Assembly: GCF_005116655.2 (NCBI RefSeq) | Contig: NZ_CP050698.1 | Location: 884,001 to 948,000 of the forward strand | Direction: 5' to 3' | DNA from: Desulfosediminicola flagellatus | GTDB lineage: Bacteria > Desulfobacterota > Desulfobulbia > Desulfobulbales > Desulfocapsaceae | DNA: 64,000 nt | Shown here: one piece after another, positions 1 through 9,166 of the stretch | Numbering within the stretch: the stretch's first letter is position 1 | Layout of the letters: each line of letters opens with the position of its first letter | Notes under the pieces: model-generated | The model's database searches: none | Seen by the model: only the letters and a program-made list of their open reading frames with translations | What the model was told of the DNA's origin: nothing | Translations under genes and position numbers: made by a program

Positions 1-1469
1 GATTTTGAGATGGGTTTACCACTGGTAGCAAAAACCTTCTGGTCATCTGCTGAAATACGTCGGGGAGATGATTTCTTTTTAGGTTGTGCTGTTGTTGGTA
101 TGCGTAGTTTCTGGCCGATAAAAATTTTGGCGTTAGAATCAAGATGGTTGGAAGTAATGAGCGCTTTAAGGGTAATGCCGTGTCGGTTTGCAATTCCACT
201 GGCTGTATCACCCCGTTTAACGCGATACGAGGAATCCTGTAACTGTGAACTGGTGAAATAGGATTTTTTCACTGTTGCTATACGTTGTCTAGTCGTGTTA
301 TCGGTCGGAAGTCTAAACGCATAACCTTTAGTAATTAGGCGTTTCCCGTCATAAATGGTATCCCGAAGGGCTGGGTTGAATGCTTTGATTGTTGCCAGGG
401 ATAATTTGAAATGACGTTTGATATCGTTAATGTGAATGTAACCGGGAAGTGAAAACACCCTGAAAGGACGTCGAGTATCCATAACGAGTGTTCGATCTTT
501 TTCGAGTTTTTTAGCTACTCTCTTCGCTGCTAAAAACTCTGAATAGAAATTCCTTGATGCAAATCCGAAATGCCCTTCCTTGTATTCCGCATGGATTTTC
601 ACATAGGAACCTTTGGCTTTTTGGGCCCGCATCATTCCGGATGTTCCGTAATTGTATGCTGTAAGTGCCAAGGGCCAACTACCAAGAATATTATAGCTGT
701 TTTTAAGGTATCTTGCTGCAGCATCTGCAGCAAGCAAAGGATCGCGACGTTCATCAACAGCATCGTTGATGGTCATATACTGCTTACCGGTGCTACGGGT
801 GAACTGCCACATTCCGGCTGCCCCGAACTTAGAGTATGCACCATTGTGAAATGAGGATTCCACGTGTGGGAGGTAAGCTAAATCCGCAGGAAGACCTTTG
901 TCTGTAAATATTTTTCGTATATCAGCCATATAAGCTCCGGAGCGGATTACTCCTTCTCTGAAGCGCTCTTTCTGGCCGGTTTGTGATCTGATATTGTCTG
1001 CAGACTTGAGCATCTGGGCTCTGAAATCCTGGCCAGAGAACAGTGCAAAAACATTTTTCTCTGTTGGAGTTTGAGGACTTTTTCCAGATCCGAGTTCTGT
1101 CAATATTTTCTGATATCTTTTAACAGTCTGCTTGAGAGCTGTAGTATTGATGCGCTCTGCCCCGGGGAGTTCTTTTTCTAGCAAGCTAATGACATCGTAT
1201 ACCTTGGATAAATCATCTCGGTCATGTATAACTGCTGAATTGACTGAATGGGTGGAGTATATGTCCTCCCAGAAGGAGATACTTTTCTGAAGTGAGGAGT
1301 ATTCTGGGAATACATTTGCCGCAGCCCGTGCAGATTGCAGGGAGGTACACAGGCTGATAAGAGCAATGGCAAGAAGTATGAAGATACTGCTCCTGAATTG
1401 CGAACAGGGGCGGGAAGTCAACAAGAGCATGCAAAGTTTCATACGTAAATTTGAGATGTTAATTTTCAT
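1..1469 (-). CDS. mltD: MltD-like lytic murein transglycosylase with LysM domains (3' end outside window)
   Basis: The minus frame from the ATG ending at 1469 stays open to base 1, so the C-terminus lies outside the window. About 490 residues are visible. A hydrophobic segment at about residues 28-48 is a signal peptide or anchor. The SLT (goose-lysozyme-like) domain follows at about 165-300, with the catalytic glutamate in HVESSF (about Glu204) and the family motifs GAAGMWQF and ALTAYNYG. Two LysM-type peptidoglycan-binding regions lie at about 345-385 and 420-465 (YRVKRGDT). Enzymes of this architecture cleave the MurNAc-GlcNAc bond to 1,6-anhydro ends in the periplasm. ATG codons at about residues 10 and 14 are alternative starts. 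Family certain; the exact MltD assignment is inferred. Confidence 0.88.
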   Translation of the reverse strand, partial: MKINISNLRMKLCMLLLTSRPCSQFRSSIFILLAIALISLCTSLQSARAAANVFPEYSSLQKSISFWEDIYSTHSVNSAVIHDRDDLSKVYDVISLLEKELPGAERINTTALKQTVKRYQKILTELGSGKSPQTPTEKNVFALFSGQDFRAQMLKSADNIRSQTGQKERFREGVIRSGAYMADIRKIFTDKGLPADLAYLPHVESSFHNGAYSKFGAAGMWQFTRSTGKQYMTINDAVDERRDPLLAADAAARYLKNSYNILGSWPLALTAYNYGTSGMMRAQKAKGSYVKIHAEYKEGHFGFASRNFYSEFLAAKRVAKKLEKDRTLVMDTRRPFRVFSLPGYIHINDIKRHFKLSLATIKAFNPALRDTIYDGKRLITKGYAFRLPTDNTTRQRIATVKKSYFTSSQLQDSSYRVKRGDTASGIANRHGITLKALITSNHLDSNAKIFIGQKLRIPTTAQPKKKSSPRRISADDQKVFATSGKPISK

Positions 1470-1579
1470 GAGATTATATCCATCTATCTATATCACAACC
1501 TGATCACCACCGGAACTCATTTCTATCTATATCAGGGCTTAGCGCAAAAATGTATGAAACTGCAAGTAAGGAGTAGGTC

Positions 1580-2065
1580 GTGTATACACCAATAGTAGCC
1601 ACTTTGGGCTACATTCTGTCACCTGACAAAAAGAAAACATTGCTTGTTCACAGAAACAAGCGTGACGATGACCAGCATCTTGGAAAATATAATGGTCTTG
1701 GCGGTAAAATGGAGCCTGAGGAAGATATTTATCAATGTCTTGTTCGGGAGATCTATGAAGAGGCCGGTATCCACTGCACCGAGGCCGTCCTTAGGGGCAC
1801 AATCAACTGGACCGGTTTCGGGCCGAATGGCGAAAACTGGTTTGGGTTTATTTATCGAATAGATGCTTTCGAAGGTGTACCGAGAACAGAAAATGAAGAA
1901 GGAAAACTTGATTGGGTCGATATTGACAAGATTATGGAGTTACCAATGTGGGAAGGGGATAAATATTTTCTACCACTGGTTTTTGACGATGATTCACGCA
2001 TTTTCCATGGATATATGCCATATGAGAATGCAAAGCCTCTAGGGTGGCAGTACACACGAATATAG
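1580..2065 (+). CDS. NUDIX hydrolase, MutT/8-oxo-dGTP diphosphatase-like
   Basis: A 161-residue single-domain NUDIX protein. The Nudix box is complete at about residues 41-63: GGKMEPEED, then REIYEEAGI, fitting Gx5Ex7REUXEEXGU, with the metal-binding glutamates present. The residues before it (LGKYNGLGGK) resemble the MutT/MTH1 type that cleans oxidised purine nucleotides, but NUDIX substrates cannot be read from sequence alone. The GTG or TTG-type start is preceded by AAGGAG about 8 bases upstream, which fixes it. It diverges from the transglycosylase gene and is followed by zapB-zapA after a gap of about 110 bases. Confidence 0.85.
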   Translation: MYTPIVATLGYILSPDKKKTLLVHRNKRDDDQHLGKYNGLGGKMEPEEDIYQCLVREIYEEAGIHCTEAVLRGTINWTGFGPNGENWFGFIYRIDAFEGVPRTENEEGKLDWVDIDKIMELPMWEGDKYFLPLVFDDDSRIFHGYMPYENAKPLGWQYTRI

Positions 2066-2172
2066 AGATGCCATACTCTAGAGCCTGATTGATGTTGCGG
2101 AAGATGAAGTGTTTGGTATAGTCAGCAAAAATAATCTGTATAAATCCTTATCCGAAGAGAAGGAGAAATAAT

Positions 2173-2541
2173 ATGTCAAATGATACTGAGCTGAAAAAAT
2201 TAGAAGGTTTCGTAAGTAAATTACTGCAGAGTTTTCAGGATTTGAAAGAAGAAAACGGCAGACTTATTCAGGAGCTTCAAGTTCGTGATGAAACAATTGT
2301 CAACCTAAACGAACAGTTGAACGCTAAAGAGATCGAAAAGGATGAAATTGGCAGTCGTGTTAATGGAATAATCGATAAGATTGAGGAATGGGAGATTAAC
2401 CTCGGAGAAGAGGTTTTCGACGTGAATCCTCCAAGCGATGCGAGTCGCCAGGGAAGTCTTTTCGGTTCTGTTGATACGCAGTCTGACGATGACACAACGG
2501 TCACTGAGGATCGGGAAGAAAGCAGAGTAAACGAATACTAA
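2173..2541 (+). CDS. zapB: ZapB-like coiled-coil cell division protein
   Basis: A 122-residue acidic protein. Residues 5-75 form a continuous heptad-rich coiled coil (repeated leucines and Glu/Lys/Gln), followed by an acidic low-complexity tail rich in Ser/Asp/Glu. ZapB proteins are small coiled coils that bridge ZapA to the division apparatus at the Z ring. The call rests on shape and on position 30 bases upstream of zapA, because coiled coils carry few diagnostic residues. It starts at an ATG with AGAAGGAG just upstream. The tail is longer than in the E. coli protein (about 80 residues). It could be a different Z-ring accessory coiled coil. Confidence 0.6.
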   Translation: MSNDTELKKLEGFVSKLLQSFQDLKEENGRLIQELQVRDETIVNLNEQLNAKEIEKDEIGSRVNGIIDKIEEWEINLGEEVFDVNPPSDASRQGSLFGSVDTQSDDDTTVTEDREESRVNEY

Positions 2542-2571
2542 CCGATAGCATGCGGGGTTGTTTCGAAATCA

Positions 2572-2880
2572 ATGACTGTATTAATAGAAGATGAACGGCT
2601 GGTAAAATTTGAATTGCTTGGACAGGAATACAAATTTTATACCGGAGCAAGTGAGAAGGAATTGGAATCGATTCTCTCACTCGTGCGTGAACAGGTTGAA
2701 GGCGGGGCCGGTTCGCGGAGAGGGACCTTGCCCGCAAGCAAGGTGGCTGTCATGGCATGTTTGAATATTGCATCGAAGTATGTGAAACTCAAACAGGAAT
2801 TTCAAGATTACAGATCAGACTCGGAAACCCGGTATGTCCGGCTTAATGAAGAGATACGCAGCAGTCTAAAGATCAGCTGA
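2572..2880 (+). CDS. zapA: Cell division protein ZapA
   Basis: 102 residues with the ZapA layout. The N-terminal globular part binds FtsZ and matches the family pattern (VKFELLGQEYKFYTG, then an alpha-helical stretch and the conserved SKVAVMACLNIAS segment). A C-terminal coiled coil follows for dimer/tetramer formation. ZapA promotes bundling of FtsZ protofilaments. The zapB-like gene lies just upstream and a 6S RNA gene lies about 120 bases downstream. The zapA-ssrS order is widely conserved in Proteobacteria and supports both calls. Confidence 0.85.
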   Translation: MTVLIEDERLVKFELLGQEYKFYTGASEKELESILSLVREQVEGGAGSRRGTLPASKVAVMACLNIASKYVKLKQEFQDYRSDSETRYVRLNEEIRSSLKIS

Positions 2881-3001
2881 ATCGCTTCTGCATATTTTGT
2901 TTTCGTTTATATGAAAGTCTGATATACTAAAAACATATTAGTATAGAGTTAAAATTGCAAAAACTTGAGTGATTCTACCGCTCGACGACGTAGAATCTGT
3001 A

Positions 3002-3178
3002 GTTTTCCCTGCGCTGTTGGTGATCAGCTGCGTGTGTTGAGCCAACTCTCTAAAAAAGGGTACCACCACTGTGGGTTTAAGGAAAATCTCTTGTAGAATT
3101 TCCTGAGATTGGCATGAGGATGCCCACCTATTTTAATAGGTTTAACTGACCTGCCGACACGGCAGTGCGGGGAAGTTG
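3002..3178 (+). ncRNA. ssrS: 6S RNA (regulator of RNA polymerase)
   Basis: About 177 nt, the usual 6S length. The ends pair: TTTTCCC plus GCGCTG at 3003-3016 with CAGTGC plus GGGGAAG near 3163-3175, leaving one bulged base. Landmarks follow E. coli 6S in order: CTGTTGG-type 5' arm, TGAGCC, the TACCAC...TGTGG hairpin (3061-3076), then a CACCT...AGG hairpin (3125-3141) and CCTGCCG...CGGCA before the closing strand. Position directly after zapA is the classic one. A TAGAAT box sits about 6 nt before the inferred start. A CAGGATG/CATCCTG hairpin with T-rich tail near 3186-3215 could end transcription. 6S sequesters sigma-70 holoenzyme in stationary phase. Ends are approximate. Confidence 0.8.
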
Positions 3179-3215
3179 AGTGATCAGGATGGATAATGCA
3201 GTCGTTCATCCTGTT

Positions 3216-3845
3216 TATATATTCGGTCAATGCGTGGCACGATAGCCCGTGACCGAGCTGAAATATTGAAGACTGAGTGCAGCTGAGAGGCTGTGTGAAG
3301 AAATTAAAGACGATTAAGAAGCAGGGTAGCTTTTTTCAGATATCTGGTTTGAGTGCCAGGAAAAAAAAGGGCACTGAAAGAATTTATCGCCCGCTGCAGG
3401 GAAGTTGAGTTTCCGGAGGGCCTGCCTTGTACAGAACGCTGCCATTTTATGGCATTTTTGTGTGCCTGGCACAATGACATGTGTTGGTGTGATTTTAGTG
3501 TCATTTCAAGGTTATGGGTTTTACGCTTAGAGTAAATCAAAGATAATTGGAGTAGCCAGTCTATTGAAATGCTCGAATCGGACAACCTCTCAATTACCGA
3601 TCTTGTAGAGATTGGGGAAACCCTGGAAGCAGCAGGGGGGATCGGGTGATGTATATCCTACCGAGGAAACTTTCACTCGGCAAGGTTCAGGTTGCCCGAT
3701 AATTCATTGTATCTGTTAACATATAGAGATCACTTGGTTTACGTGTGGTTTCCCGCAAGCTGTTCTTGTCCATTCTCGTTTCATCTATTCTTCCCGCGCA
3801 CTATCTTCACAGCATATTCAGTTACTGCATAACAGGAAATATTCC
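3216..3845. other. Intergenic region, no convincing gene
   Basis: About 630 bases between the 6S RNA and rny. Short open frames exist (a 60-codon frame at 3353-3535; a 35-codon frame ending near 3649 that reads MLESDNLSITDLVEIGE), but none has a recognisable domain or good start context. The second looks like the tail of a decayed gene. The 5-formyltetrahydrofolate cyclo-ligase gene that often follows ssrS is absent. Small hairpins occur (AGTGCC/GGCACT near 3353-3377, CCCTG/CAGGG near 3620-3637). The rny promoter probably lies in the last 150 bases, but I could not pick a clear box. Confidence 0.5.
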
Positions 3846-5411
3846 ATGAGCGTTATGAGTCACCCATCGCTGTTCGTATTTCTAGGCCTCTCCATAGGTG
3901 CTGTTGCCGGGTACCTTTTGCGGAAGCAGTTTATAGAAGGGCATCAAAGGAACATTCAGGCCCAGAGCAAACAAATAATCGAAAATGCGATTGTTGAAGC
4001 TGACCAATTGAAAAAAGAGGCACTTCTTCAAAGCAAGGAAGAAGCCTACCATATTAAGCAGGCACACGAGAAAGAACTCAAAGCTGAAAGGGAAGAACTG
4101 AAAAGCGAGGAGAGGCAGCTTGGTCGCAAGCGGGAGACTTTGAAAAAAGAGTGGGATAGTCTGGATCGCAAAACCCGTGACCTGCAGAATGCTGAAAAAA
4201 AGCTTCGTGATAGTGAAGCTGAAATCGGTGAAAAGCACAAAGAAGTCGATAACCTGATTGGTAAACAACGCTATGAGATGGCGCGTATAGCTGGAATAAG
4301 TCAGGAAGAAGCGAAGAAGATGCTGATGGACTCATTGGAAAGTGAGGCCCGAATGGAAGCGGCGAAGCGGCTTGCTCGCATTGAGAATGAAATGAAAATG
4401 GAGGCTGACAGAAAGGCCAAAAACGTCATTGCTCTTGCTATCTCACGATATGCCGGCGATTACGTTGCCGACAAAACTGTCTCTATGGTCCCGCTTCCAA
4501 ATGATGAGATGAAAGGACGGATTATTGGTCGTGAGGGCCGAAATATCCGTGCAATTGAAGCAGCTACAGGTATTGACATCATAATTGATGATACTCCTGA
4601 AGCAGTTATTCTCTCTGGATTTAATCCTGTTCGTAGAGAAATCGCGCGATTGGCACTGCTTCAGCTCATTAATGATGGACGAATTCACCCTGGCAGAATC
4701 GAAGAGGTTGTAGCAAAGGTTACCAAGGAACTTGAGGTGACCATAAGAGAAGCCGGTGAACAGGCTACTTTTGATGTTGGTGCTCACGGGGTTCATCTTG
4801 ATCTCATCAAGCTTCTTGGACGACTCAGATATCGAACAAGTTACGGGCAGAATGTCTTGCAGCATTCGCTTGAAGTCGCGTTTCTATGTGGAATCATGGC
4901 TGCCGAGCTTGGTCTTGATGTCAAAATGGCAAAACGTGCTGGCTTGCTTCACGATATCGGTAAAGCTGTAGATCACGAAGTTGAAGGTTCACATGCGATT
5001 ATCGGTCGGGACCTGGCCAAGAAATATGGCGAACCTGAAGAGGTGATCTACGCCATTGGTGCACACCATGAAGACCAGCCTCCGCAGAGTGTTCTTGATG
5101 TTTTGGTCCAGTCTGCCGATGCACTTTCCGGGGCACGACCTGGTGCACGTAAAGAGATGCTGCAGAGTTATGTCAAGCGACTTGAAGATCTTGAGAATAT
5201 TGCCAATGCCTGTCAGGGTGTTGAAAAATCTTATGCGATCCAGGCGGGACGTGATCTGCGGATTATTGTTGATGCGAGTAAAATTAATGATGAGGCGGCT
5301 ATTCTGATGAGTCAGGATATTGCTAAATCAGTTGAGGAAAAGCTCACCTACCCGGGCCAGATCAGAGTTACCGTGATCAGAGAAACCAGGGCAGTTGAAT
5401 ACGCCAAGTAA
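3846..5411 (+). CDS. rny: Ribonuclease Y (membrane-anchored endoribonuclease)
   Basis: 521 residues, the usual RNase Y length and order. There is an N-terminal membrane helix (about 8-24), a long charged coiled coil (about 30-190), a KH RNA-binding domain around the [10 protein letters not shown] motif (about 222-285), and an HD phosphohydrolase domain with the metal-binding pair His369-Asp370 (LLHDIGKA) and a second HH motif (GAHHEDQ). RNase Y initiates mRNA decay at the inner membrane face. It is best known in Firmicutes but also occurs in Desulfobacterota. Only 39 bases separate it from tyrS, so the two are probably co-transcribed. Confidence 0.96.
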   Translation: MSVMSHPSLFVFLGLSIGAVAGYLLRKQFIEGHQRNIQAQSKQIIENAIVEADQLKKEALLQSKEEAYHIKQAHEKELKAEREELKSEERQLGRKRETLKKEWDSLDRKTRDLQNAEKKLRDSEAEIGEKHKEVDNLIGKQRYEMARIAGISQEEAKKMLMDSLESEARMEAAKRLARIENEMKMEADRKAKNVIALAISRYAGDYVADKTVSMVPLPNDEMKGRIIGREGRNIRAIEAATGIDIIIDDTPEAVILSGFNPVRREIARLALLQLINDGRIHPGRIEEVVAKVTKELEVTIREAGEQATFDVGAHGVHLDLIKLLGRLRYRTSYGQNVLQHSLEVAFLCGIMAAELGLDVKMAKRAGLLHDIGKAVDHEVEGSHAIIGRDLAKKYGEPEEVIYAIGAHHEDQPPQSVLDVLVQSADALSGARPGARKEMLQSYVKRLEDLENIANACQGVEKSYAIQAGRDLRIIVDASKINDEAAILMSQDIAKSVEEKLTYPGQIRVTVIRETRAVEYAK

Positions 5412-5450
5412 CACAGTAGAGAAAGGTTAAGCGATAAGGCATTTAATACA

Positions 5451-6662
5451 ATGATTTCCATAGATGAACAGTTAGAATTAATTGAACGTGGCGTTGTCGA
5501 CTGTATTTCCCGTGAGGAACTGGTCAAAAAACTTACGAAATCAGCAGAGACGGGTGTGCCTCTGAAGGTAAAAGCCGGATTTGATCCGACAGCACCTGAC
5601 CTGCATCTCGGACATACTGTTCTGCTTCAAAAGCTGAAGCATTTTCAGGATCTCGGTCATCAGGTCTATTTTCTTATAGGTGATTTTACCGGTATGATCG
5701 GTGATCCGACCGGTAAGTCTGAGACCCGAAAAGCGCTTACTCCCGAGGATGTTGCAAAGAACGCTGAATCCTACAAGGAGCAGGTGTTCAAAATTCTTGA
5801 TCCTGAGAAAACTGAAGTTGTTTTCAACTCAACCTGGCTCGGCAAACTCAGCTCGTATGATATGATCAAGCTGGCTTCGCAACTTACTGTTGCGCGGATG
5901 CTTGAACGTGAGGATTTCAAAAACCGGTTCGAAGGCGGAAAACCTATTTCGATACATGAGTTCATGTACCCGCTCATACAAGGTTATGATTCTGTAGCTA
6001 TGGAAGCGGATGTTGAACTTGGTGGTACAGATCAGCGTTTCAACGTACTGATGGGCCGTGATCTGCAGCGTGCGCATGGGCAGGCACCTCAAGTGGTGTT
6101 AACCATGCCTTTGCTTGAAGGGCTTGACGGCGTTAACAAGATGAGCAAGTCACTCGGTAATTATATCGGGATCACAGAGCCTGCAAATGATATTTACGGT
6201 AAGGTGTTGTCCGCTTCTGATGACCTTATGTTCCGTTACTATGAACTGTTGAGTGATCTGAGTAACAGCGAGATTGCAGAGCTTAAAACAGGTATAGAGA
6301 AGGGTACGCTTCATCCTAAGGATGTGAAAAAGCAGCTCGCACGTGAGCTGACAGCTCGTTACCACGGTGAAGAAGCTGCTGCTGCGGCTGAAGATAATTT
6401 TGAGCAGGTGTTCAAGAAAGGTGGTCTGCCGGATGACATTCCGGAGGTTACTATCACATCTGATGAGGACATCTGGGTTCCACAACTTATGCTTGAAGCC
6501 GATCTTGTTAAATCAACGTCTGATGGCAGAAGGATGATTAAGCAGAATGCGGTTACTATTGATGGTGAGAAAGTTACAGATATGAAGGCTACTGTTGCCC
6601 CGCAAGGCGAGTTGTTGCTGAAGGTAGGCAAACGACGTTTTTGTAAGATTATATTTGGCTGA
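5451..6662 (+). CDS. tyrS: Tyrosyl-tRNA synthetase
   Basis: 403 residues, class I synthetase. The HIGH-type motif reads HLGH (52-55), the KMSKS motif is exact (230-234), and a C-terminal S4-like RNA-binding domain occupies about the last 65 residues. The arrangement [11 protein letters not shown] in the Rossmann core is that of the TyrRS subfamily with KMSKS rather than KFGKS (TyrZ-like). It charges tRNA-Tyr in the cytoplasm. It follows rny and ends at a strong bidirectional terminator. Confidence 0.96.
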   Translation: MISIDEQLELIERGVVDCISREELVKKLTKSAETGVPLKVKAGFDPTAPDLHLGHTVLLQKLKHFQDLGHQVYFLIGDFTGMIGDPTGKSETRKALTPEDVAKNAESYKEQVFKILDPEKTEVVFNSTWLGKLSSYDMIKLASQLTVARMLEREDFKNRFEGGKPISIHEFMYPLIQGYDSVAMEADVELGGTDQRFNVLMGRDLQRAHGQAPQVVLTMPLLEGLDGVNKMSKSLGNYIGITEPANDIYGKVLSASDDLMFRYYELLSDLSNSEIAELKTGIEKGTLHPKDVKKQLARELTARYHGEEAAAAAEDNFEQVFKKGGLPDDIPEVTITSDEDIWVPQLMLEADLVKSTSDGRRMIKQNAVTIDGEKVTDMKATVAPQGELLLKVGKRRFCKIIFG

Positions 6663-6714
6663 TATCGATGCGATACTCATTGTCGGGTTGACCTGATTTA
6701 GTACTGGGTAGAAA

Positions 6715-6761
6715 ATAGAAAAGGGCCGTTTCCTGATATTCAGGAAACGGCCCTTTTCTAT
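6715..6761. terminator. Bidirectional rho-independent terminator between tyrS and the Fur-family gene
   Basis: A perfect 22-bp inverted repeat with a 3-base loop: left arm ends in GGGCCGTTTCCTGA, right arm mirrors it. The A/T runs at both outer edges give a T-tract on either strand, so it can stop both tyrS (plus) and the convergent fur-like gene (minus). Confidence 0.9.
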
Positions 6762-6791
6762 TTCTGTCTATTTGCTGAGTGCTGTTCTGGT

Positions 6792-7217
6792 TTAATCAGG
6801 TTTTCTTTCTGAACAGGTGTAACAAATACCGGAAAACTCAATATGATGACCAAGAACTTCATACTGGCTTGCATGTGATGCCGCCATGTTGATATCTTCC
6901 TGTACAGGGATATCAATGTCATCTACCTTGCCGCAACTTGCACAACGGATGTGATAATGCGGATGGACAGTTGCATCGAAACGCTTCTGAGTACCACCAA
7001 CTTCAAGTTTGAGAATCACACCACTGTCAGCTAAGAGCTCAAGGTTTCTGTACACCGTGCCAAGTCCGATACGTGGCAGTCTCTTCCGCACCATGTCATA
7101 GACCTCATTGGCGGTAGGATGAGAAGTAACCTTTCCAAGTTCTTCAAGAATAATTTGGCGCTGAGTGGTCAGTCGCATGTTGGGCAATGATTCCATGGTA
7201 TTTTCCATAAGTGACAT
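6792..7217 (-). CDS. Fur-family transcriptional regulator (PerR-like)
   Basis: 141 residues: N-terminal winged helix (about 12-80, with the GLGTVYRNLELL recognition region typical of Fur/PerR) and C-terminal metal-binding dimerisation domain. Two CxxC pairs for structural zinc are present (Cys92/Cys95 and Cys132/Cys135), as are the histidines of the regulatory metal site (HPHYHI). Members sense iron (Fur), peroxide (PerR) or zinc. The short length and CxxC pairs favour PerR/Fur rather than Zur. A 19-bp palindrome just upstream could be its own operator. The radical SAM gene behind it points the same way but is separated by about 115 bases. Confidence 0.85.
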   Translation of the reverse strand: MSLMENTMESLPNMRLTTQRQIILEELGKVTSHPTANEVYDMVRKRLPRIGLGTVYRNLELLADSGVILKLEVGGTQKRFDATVHPHYHIRCASCGKVDDIDIPVQEDINMAASHASQYEVLGHHIEFSGICYTCSERKPD

Positions 7218-7234
7218 TTGTGGTTAATAAATAT

Positions 7235-7253
7235 TATTATATAGCATATAATA
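7235..7253. promoter_or_regulatory. Candidate Fur/PerR box upstream of the fur-like gene
   Basis: The sequence TATTATAT-AGC-ATATAATA is an exact inverted repeat (8-bp arms, 3-base centre) about 18 bases before the start codon of the minus-strand regulator. Its AT-rich palindromic form resembles PerR/Fur operators, which suggests autoregulation. The protein-site pairing is inferred from position only. Confidence 0.45.
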
Positions 7254-7332
7254 TCAAATTGAAAATAATTCAACGGAAAATTACTTATCTGATACCAGTT
7301 TCTTTGGTCAATAGCCCACGGTTTACAACGAT

Positions 7333-8649
7333 TCAGAACGGAAGCATGGTACGTGGTGCACTGGATGAATCGAGTGCAGGGTTGAAATATCCATAACGAA
7401 GGCTGGGGAATTCATTTTTGAGTGCAGCATACCACTTGAGAATTCCAATAGTACTCACAGTTGAATTGTGATTAATAGTCGAGAGATACCATTCAGGGTC
7501 CATGTTAAGATTACGTAGCTGAATGAAGTCTGGCGAATATTCGTGGATGAATTTACACAATGCTTCAAATTCCGGCTCAGAATCTGTAAAACCCGGCAGG
7601 ATAAAATAATTGAGAGAAACGAATCGGCCTGCGTCTTTCATTACCCTGGCGGACTGTTTGACATCATTGAAGTGGTACCCTTTAGGCCGGTAATAGAAAT
7701 TGTATTTCTCTTCCTGAAGGGAATTCAGGCTGATGCGTATGCTGTCGAGTCCGGCATCAGCAAGGCGTTGCACTTTATCCGGGAGACTCGCGTTGGTGTT
7801 GAGGTTGATTGTTCCGGCATTGGTCGCTTTACGCATTAACCTAATAGCTTGTTCGATGACACCAGCCTGGAGTAAAGGCTCTCCTTCACAACCCTGGCCA
7901 AAACTCACTATAGAGCGTTCGGCGGTGTTAAGGTGAGGAACAGCCATCTGGCTTATCTCTTTAGGCGATGGAACAAAATTAATACGATCCTGGGTTGATG
8001 GACAGCATCCTGATTCCTGCAAGGAAATACAACCGACACATCGAGCATTGCACTCAGGAGAAGTGGGGAGCGGGGCTTCCCATCTGCCGAGAAAGTAATT
8101 TCTGGCTGCAGGACAACCATATGTCAGACAGCATTTGCCAAGATGCTGAATCAGTCTGTTGTCAGTATGCAATTTCAATTGAGCTTTAGTCTTTCTGGCA
8201 ACAGTATCCTGTGAATATTGAGCAGAATCCTGGCGGATATCCTTGTCGCTGCGAAAAGCTGGAACCCAGAACTGGTTATCGTACCAACCAACTGCTGTAT
8301 ATGCAAAAAGCGGTAAGGTTGGAGCGTCTGGCAAACTTTGATATGCTGTGTTGAAGATAGCGGTGTGGGCAGGTGCCATAAAAGCAGCCACTGCCTGAAC
8401 TGCTGCCCCTTCCTCGTAAGGGTATTCCTCTAGCAGGAGAGGTTCACCGGTCTCTTTGTCACAGCCTATGGGCAATCGCATCGGCAGGGCGAAAAGTTCA
8501 CTCCCTTCAGGTAGGGGGATCAGGTCTTCGAGCACCGGACGCGTAAAATTTCCGGCAGACATGCCGGCCATATCAAGATCAGGAAAATCGGAAATATTGC
8601 CCTGGTCATCAGCGATGACCAGGGCAGGTATTTGTGGCGGATGAATCAC
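7333..8649 (-). CDS. Radical SAM protein of unknown substrate
   Basis: 438 residues. The [4Fe-4S]-SAM motif is the canonical CxxxCxxC spacing (CNARCVGC, about residues 196-203), followed by a second cysteine cluster (CCPS). Further signs of a radical SAM TIM barrel are SFGQGCEGEPLL (the glycine-rich SAM-binding strand) and NTNASLPDKV. The N-terminal 170 residues are not recognised and include another Cys group (GKCCLTYGCPAA). The next upstream gene (8646-9071) overlaps its start by four bases (ATGA), so the two are translationally coupled. Substrate and pathway are unknown. Confidence 0.8.
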   Translation of the reverse strand: MIHPPQIPALVIADDQGNISDFPDLDMAGMSAGNFTRPVLEDLIPLPEGSELFALPMRLPIGCDKETGEPLLLEEYPYEEGAAVQAVAAFMAPAHTAIFNTAYQSLPDAPTLPLFAYTAVGWYDNQFWVPAFRSDKDIRQDSAQYSQDTVARKTKAQLKLHTDNRLIQHLGKCCLTYGCPAARNYFLGRWEAPLPTSPECNARCVGCISLQESGCCPSTQDRINFVPSPKEISQMAVPHLNTAERSIVSFGQGCEGEPLLQAGVIEQAIRLMRKATNAGTINLNTNASLPDKVQRLADAGLDSIRISLNSLQEEKYNFYYRPKGYHFNDVKQSARVMKDAGRFVSLNYFILPGFTDSEPEFEALCKFIHEYSPDFIQLRNLNMDPEWYLSTINHNSTVSTIGILKWYAALKNEFPSLRYGYFNPALDSSSAPRTMLPF

Positions 8650-9071
8650 TGTGGTCTCAACACTCGTAATACGGAGTCAATGGCTCGGTATACATCGAGG
8701 TCATCACCAAAAACATCCAGAATATCAGGATGATTGATAAGGTCTTCTACGACATACTGAGTCAGGTACAGGCTGACAATGTTAGGATCCTGTACAAGTG
8801 TCCTGATTGGTGCGATTTTCATCTGCAGATCGAAATCTTCAAGATGTGGCAGCTTTTGAAGCTGGTCTACAATTGACTGCTTGATTTTTGTTACTGAGCT
8901 AGCCTCGATAATTTCACGATCAATTAATCTCTGCACAAGTTTAGCCGCAAGAGGTTCTGAGTGATCTTTAGCGGTGCGAAACATTTTGCGCCGTTCACGT
9001 TCACGTTTGCGGTCTATTGCGCGAATTGTTTTATCTGTAGCTCGGTTTGCGCTAATACTTACTTTAGCCAT
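8646..9071 (-). CDS. Conserved hypothetical protein coupled to the radical SAM gene
   Basis: 141 residues, no domain I recognise. The N-terminal 35 residues are strongly basic (KRERERRK), suggesting nucleic-acid or anionic-surface contact. The rest is predicted helical and acidic. No signal peptide, membrane segment or metal motif. The stop overlaps the radical SAM start by four bases, the usual sign of a shared function. The start ATG is preceded by GGGAGA about 7 bases upstream. Confidence 0.7.
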   Translation of the reverse strand: MAKVSISANRATDKTIRAIDRKRERERRKMFRTAKDHSEPLAAKLVQRLIDREIIEASSVTKIKQSIVDQLQKLPHLEDFDLQMKIAPIRTLVQDPNIVSLYLTQYVVEDLINHPDILDVFGDDLDVYRAIDSVLRVLRPQ

Positions 9072-9166
9072 AAATTTCTCCCGGAAAATGCCTTCGTCTG
9101 TGGGAGGCGAAGACTTGGAATTCGGCTGATACCCATTGATTCAACCACGCTATATAAACCGAAAAT

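Noticed and set aside
3600..3660. CCCTGGAAGCAGCAGGG resembles the SRP RNA core
   Set aside because: The conserved GGTCC...GGAAGGAAGCAGC block is not complete and no flanking stem is present; it is only a small hairpin.
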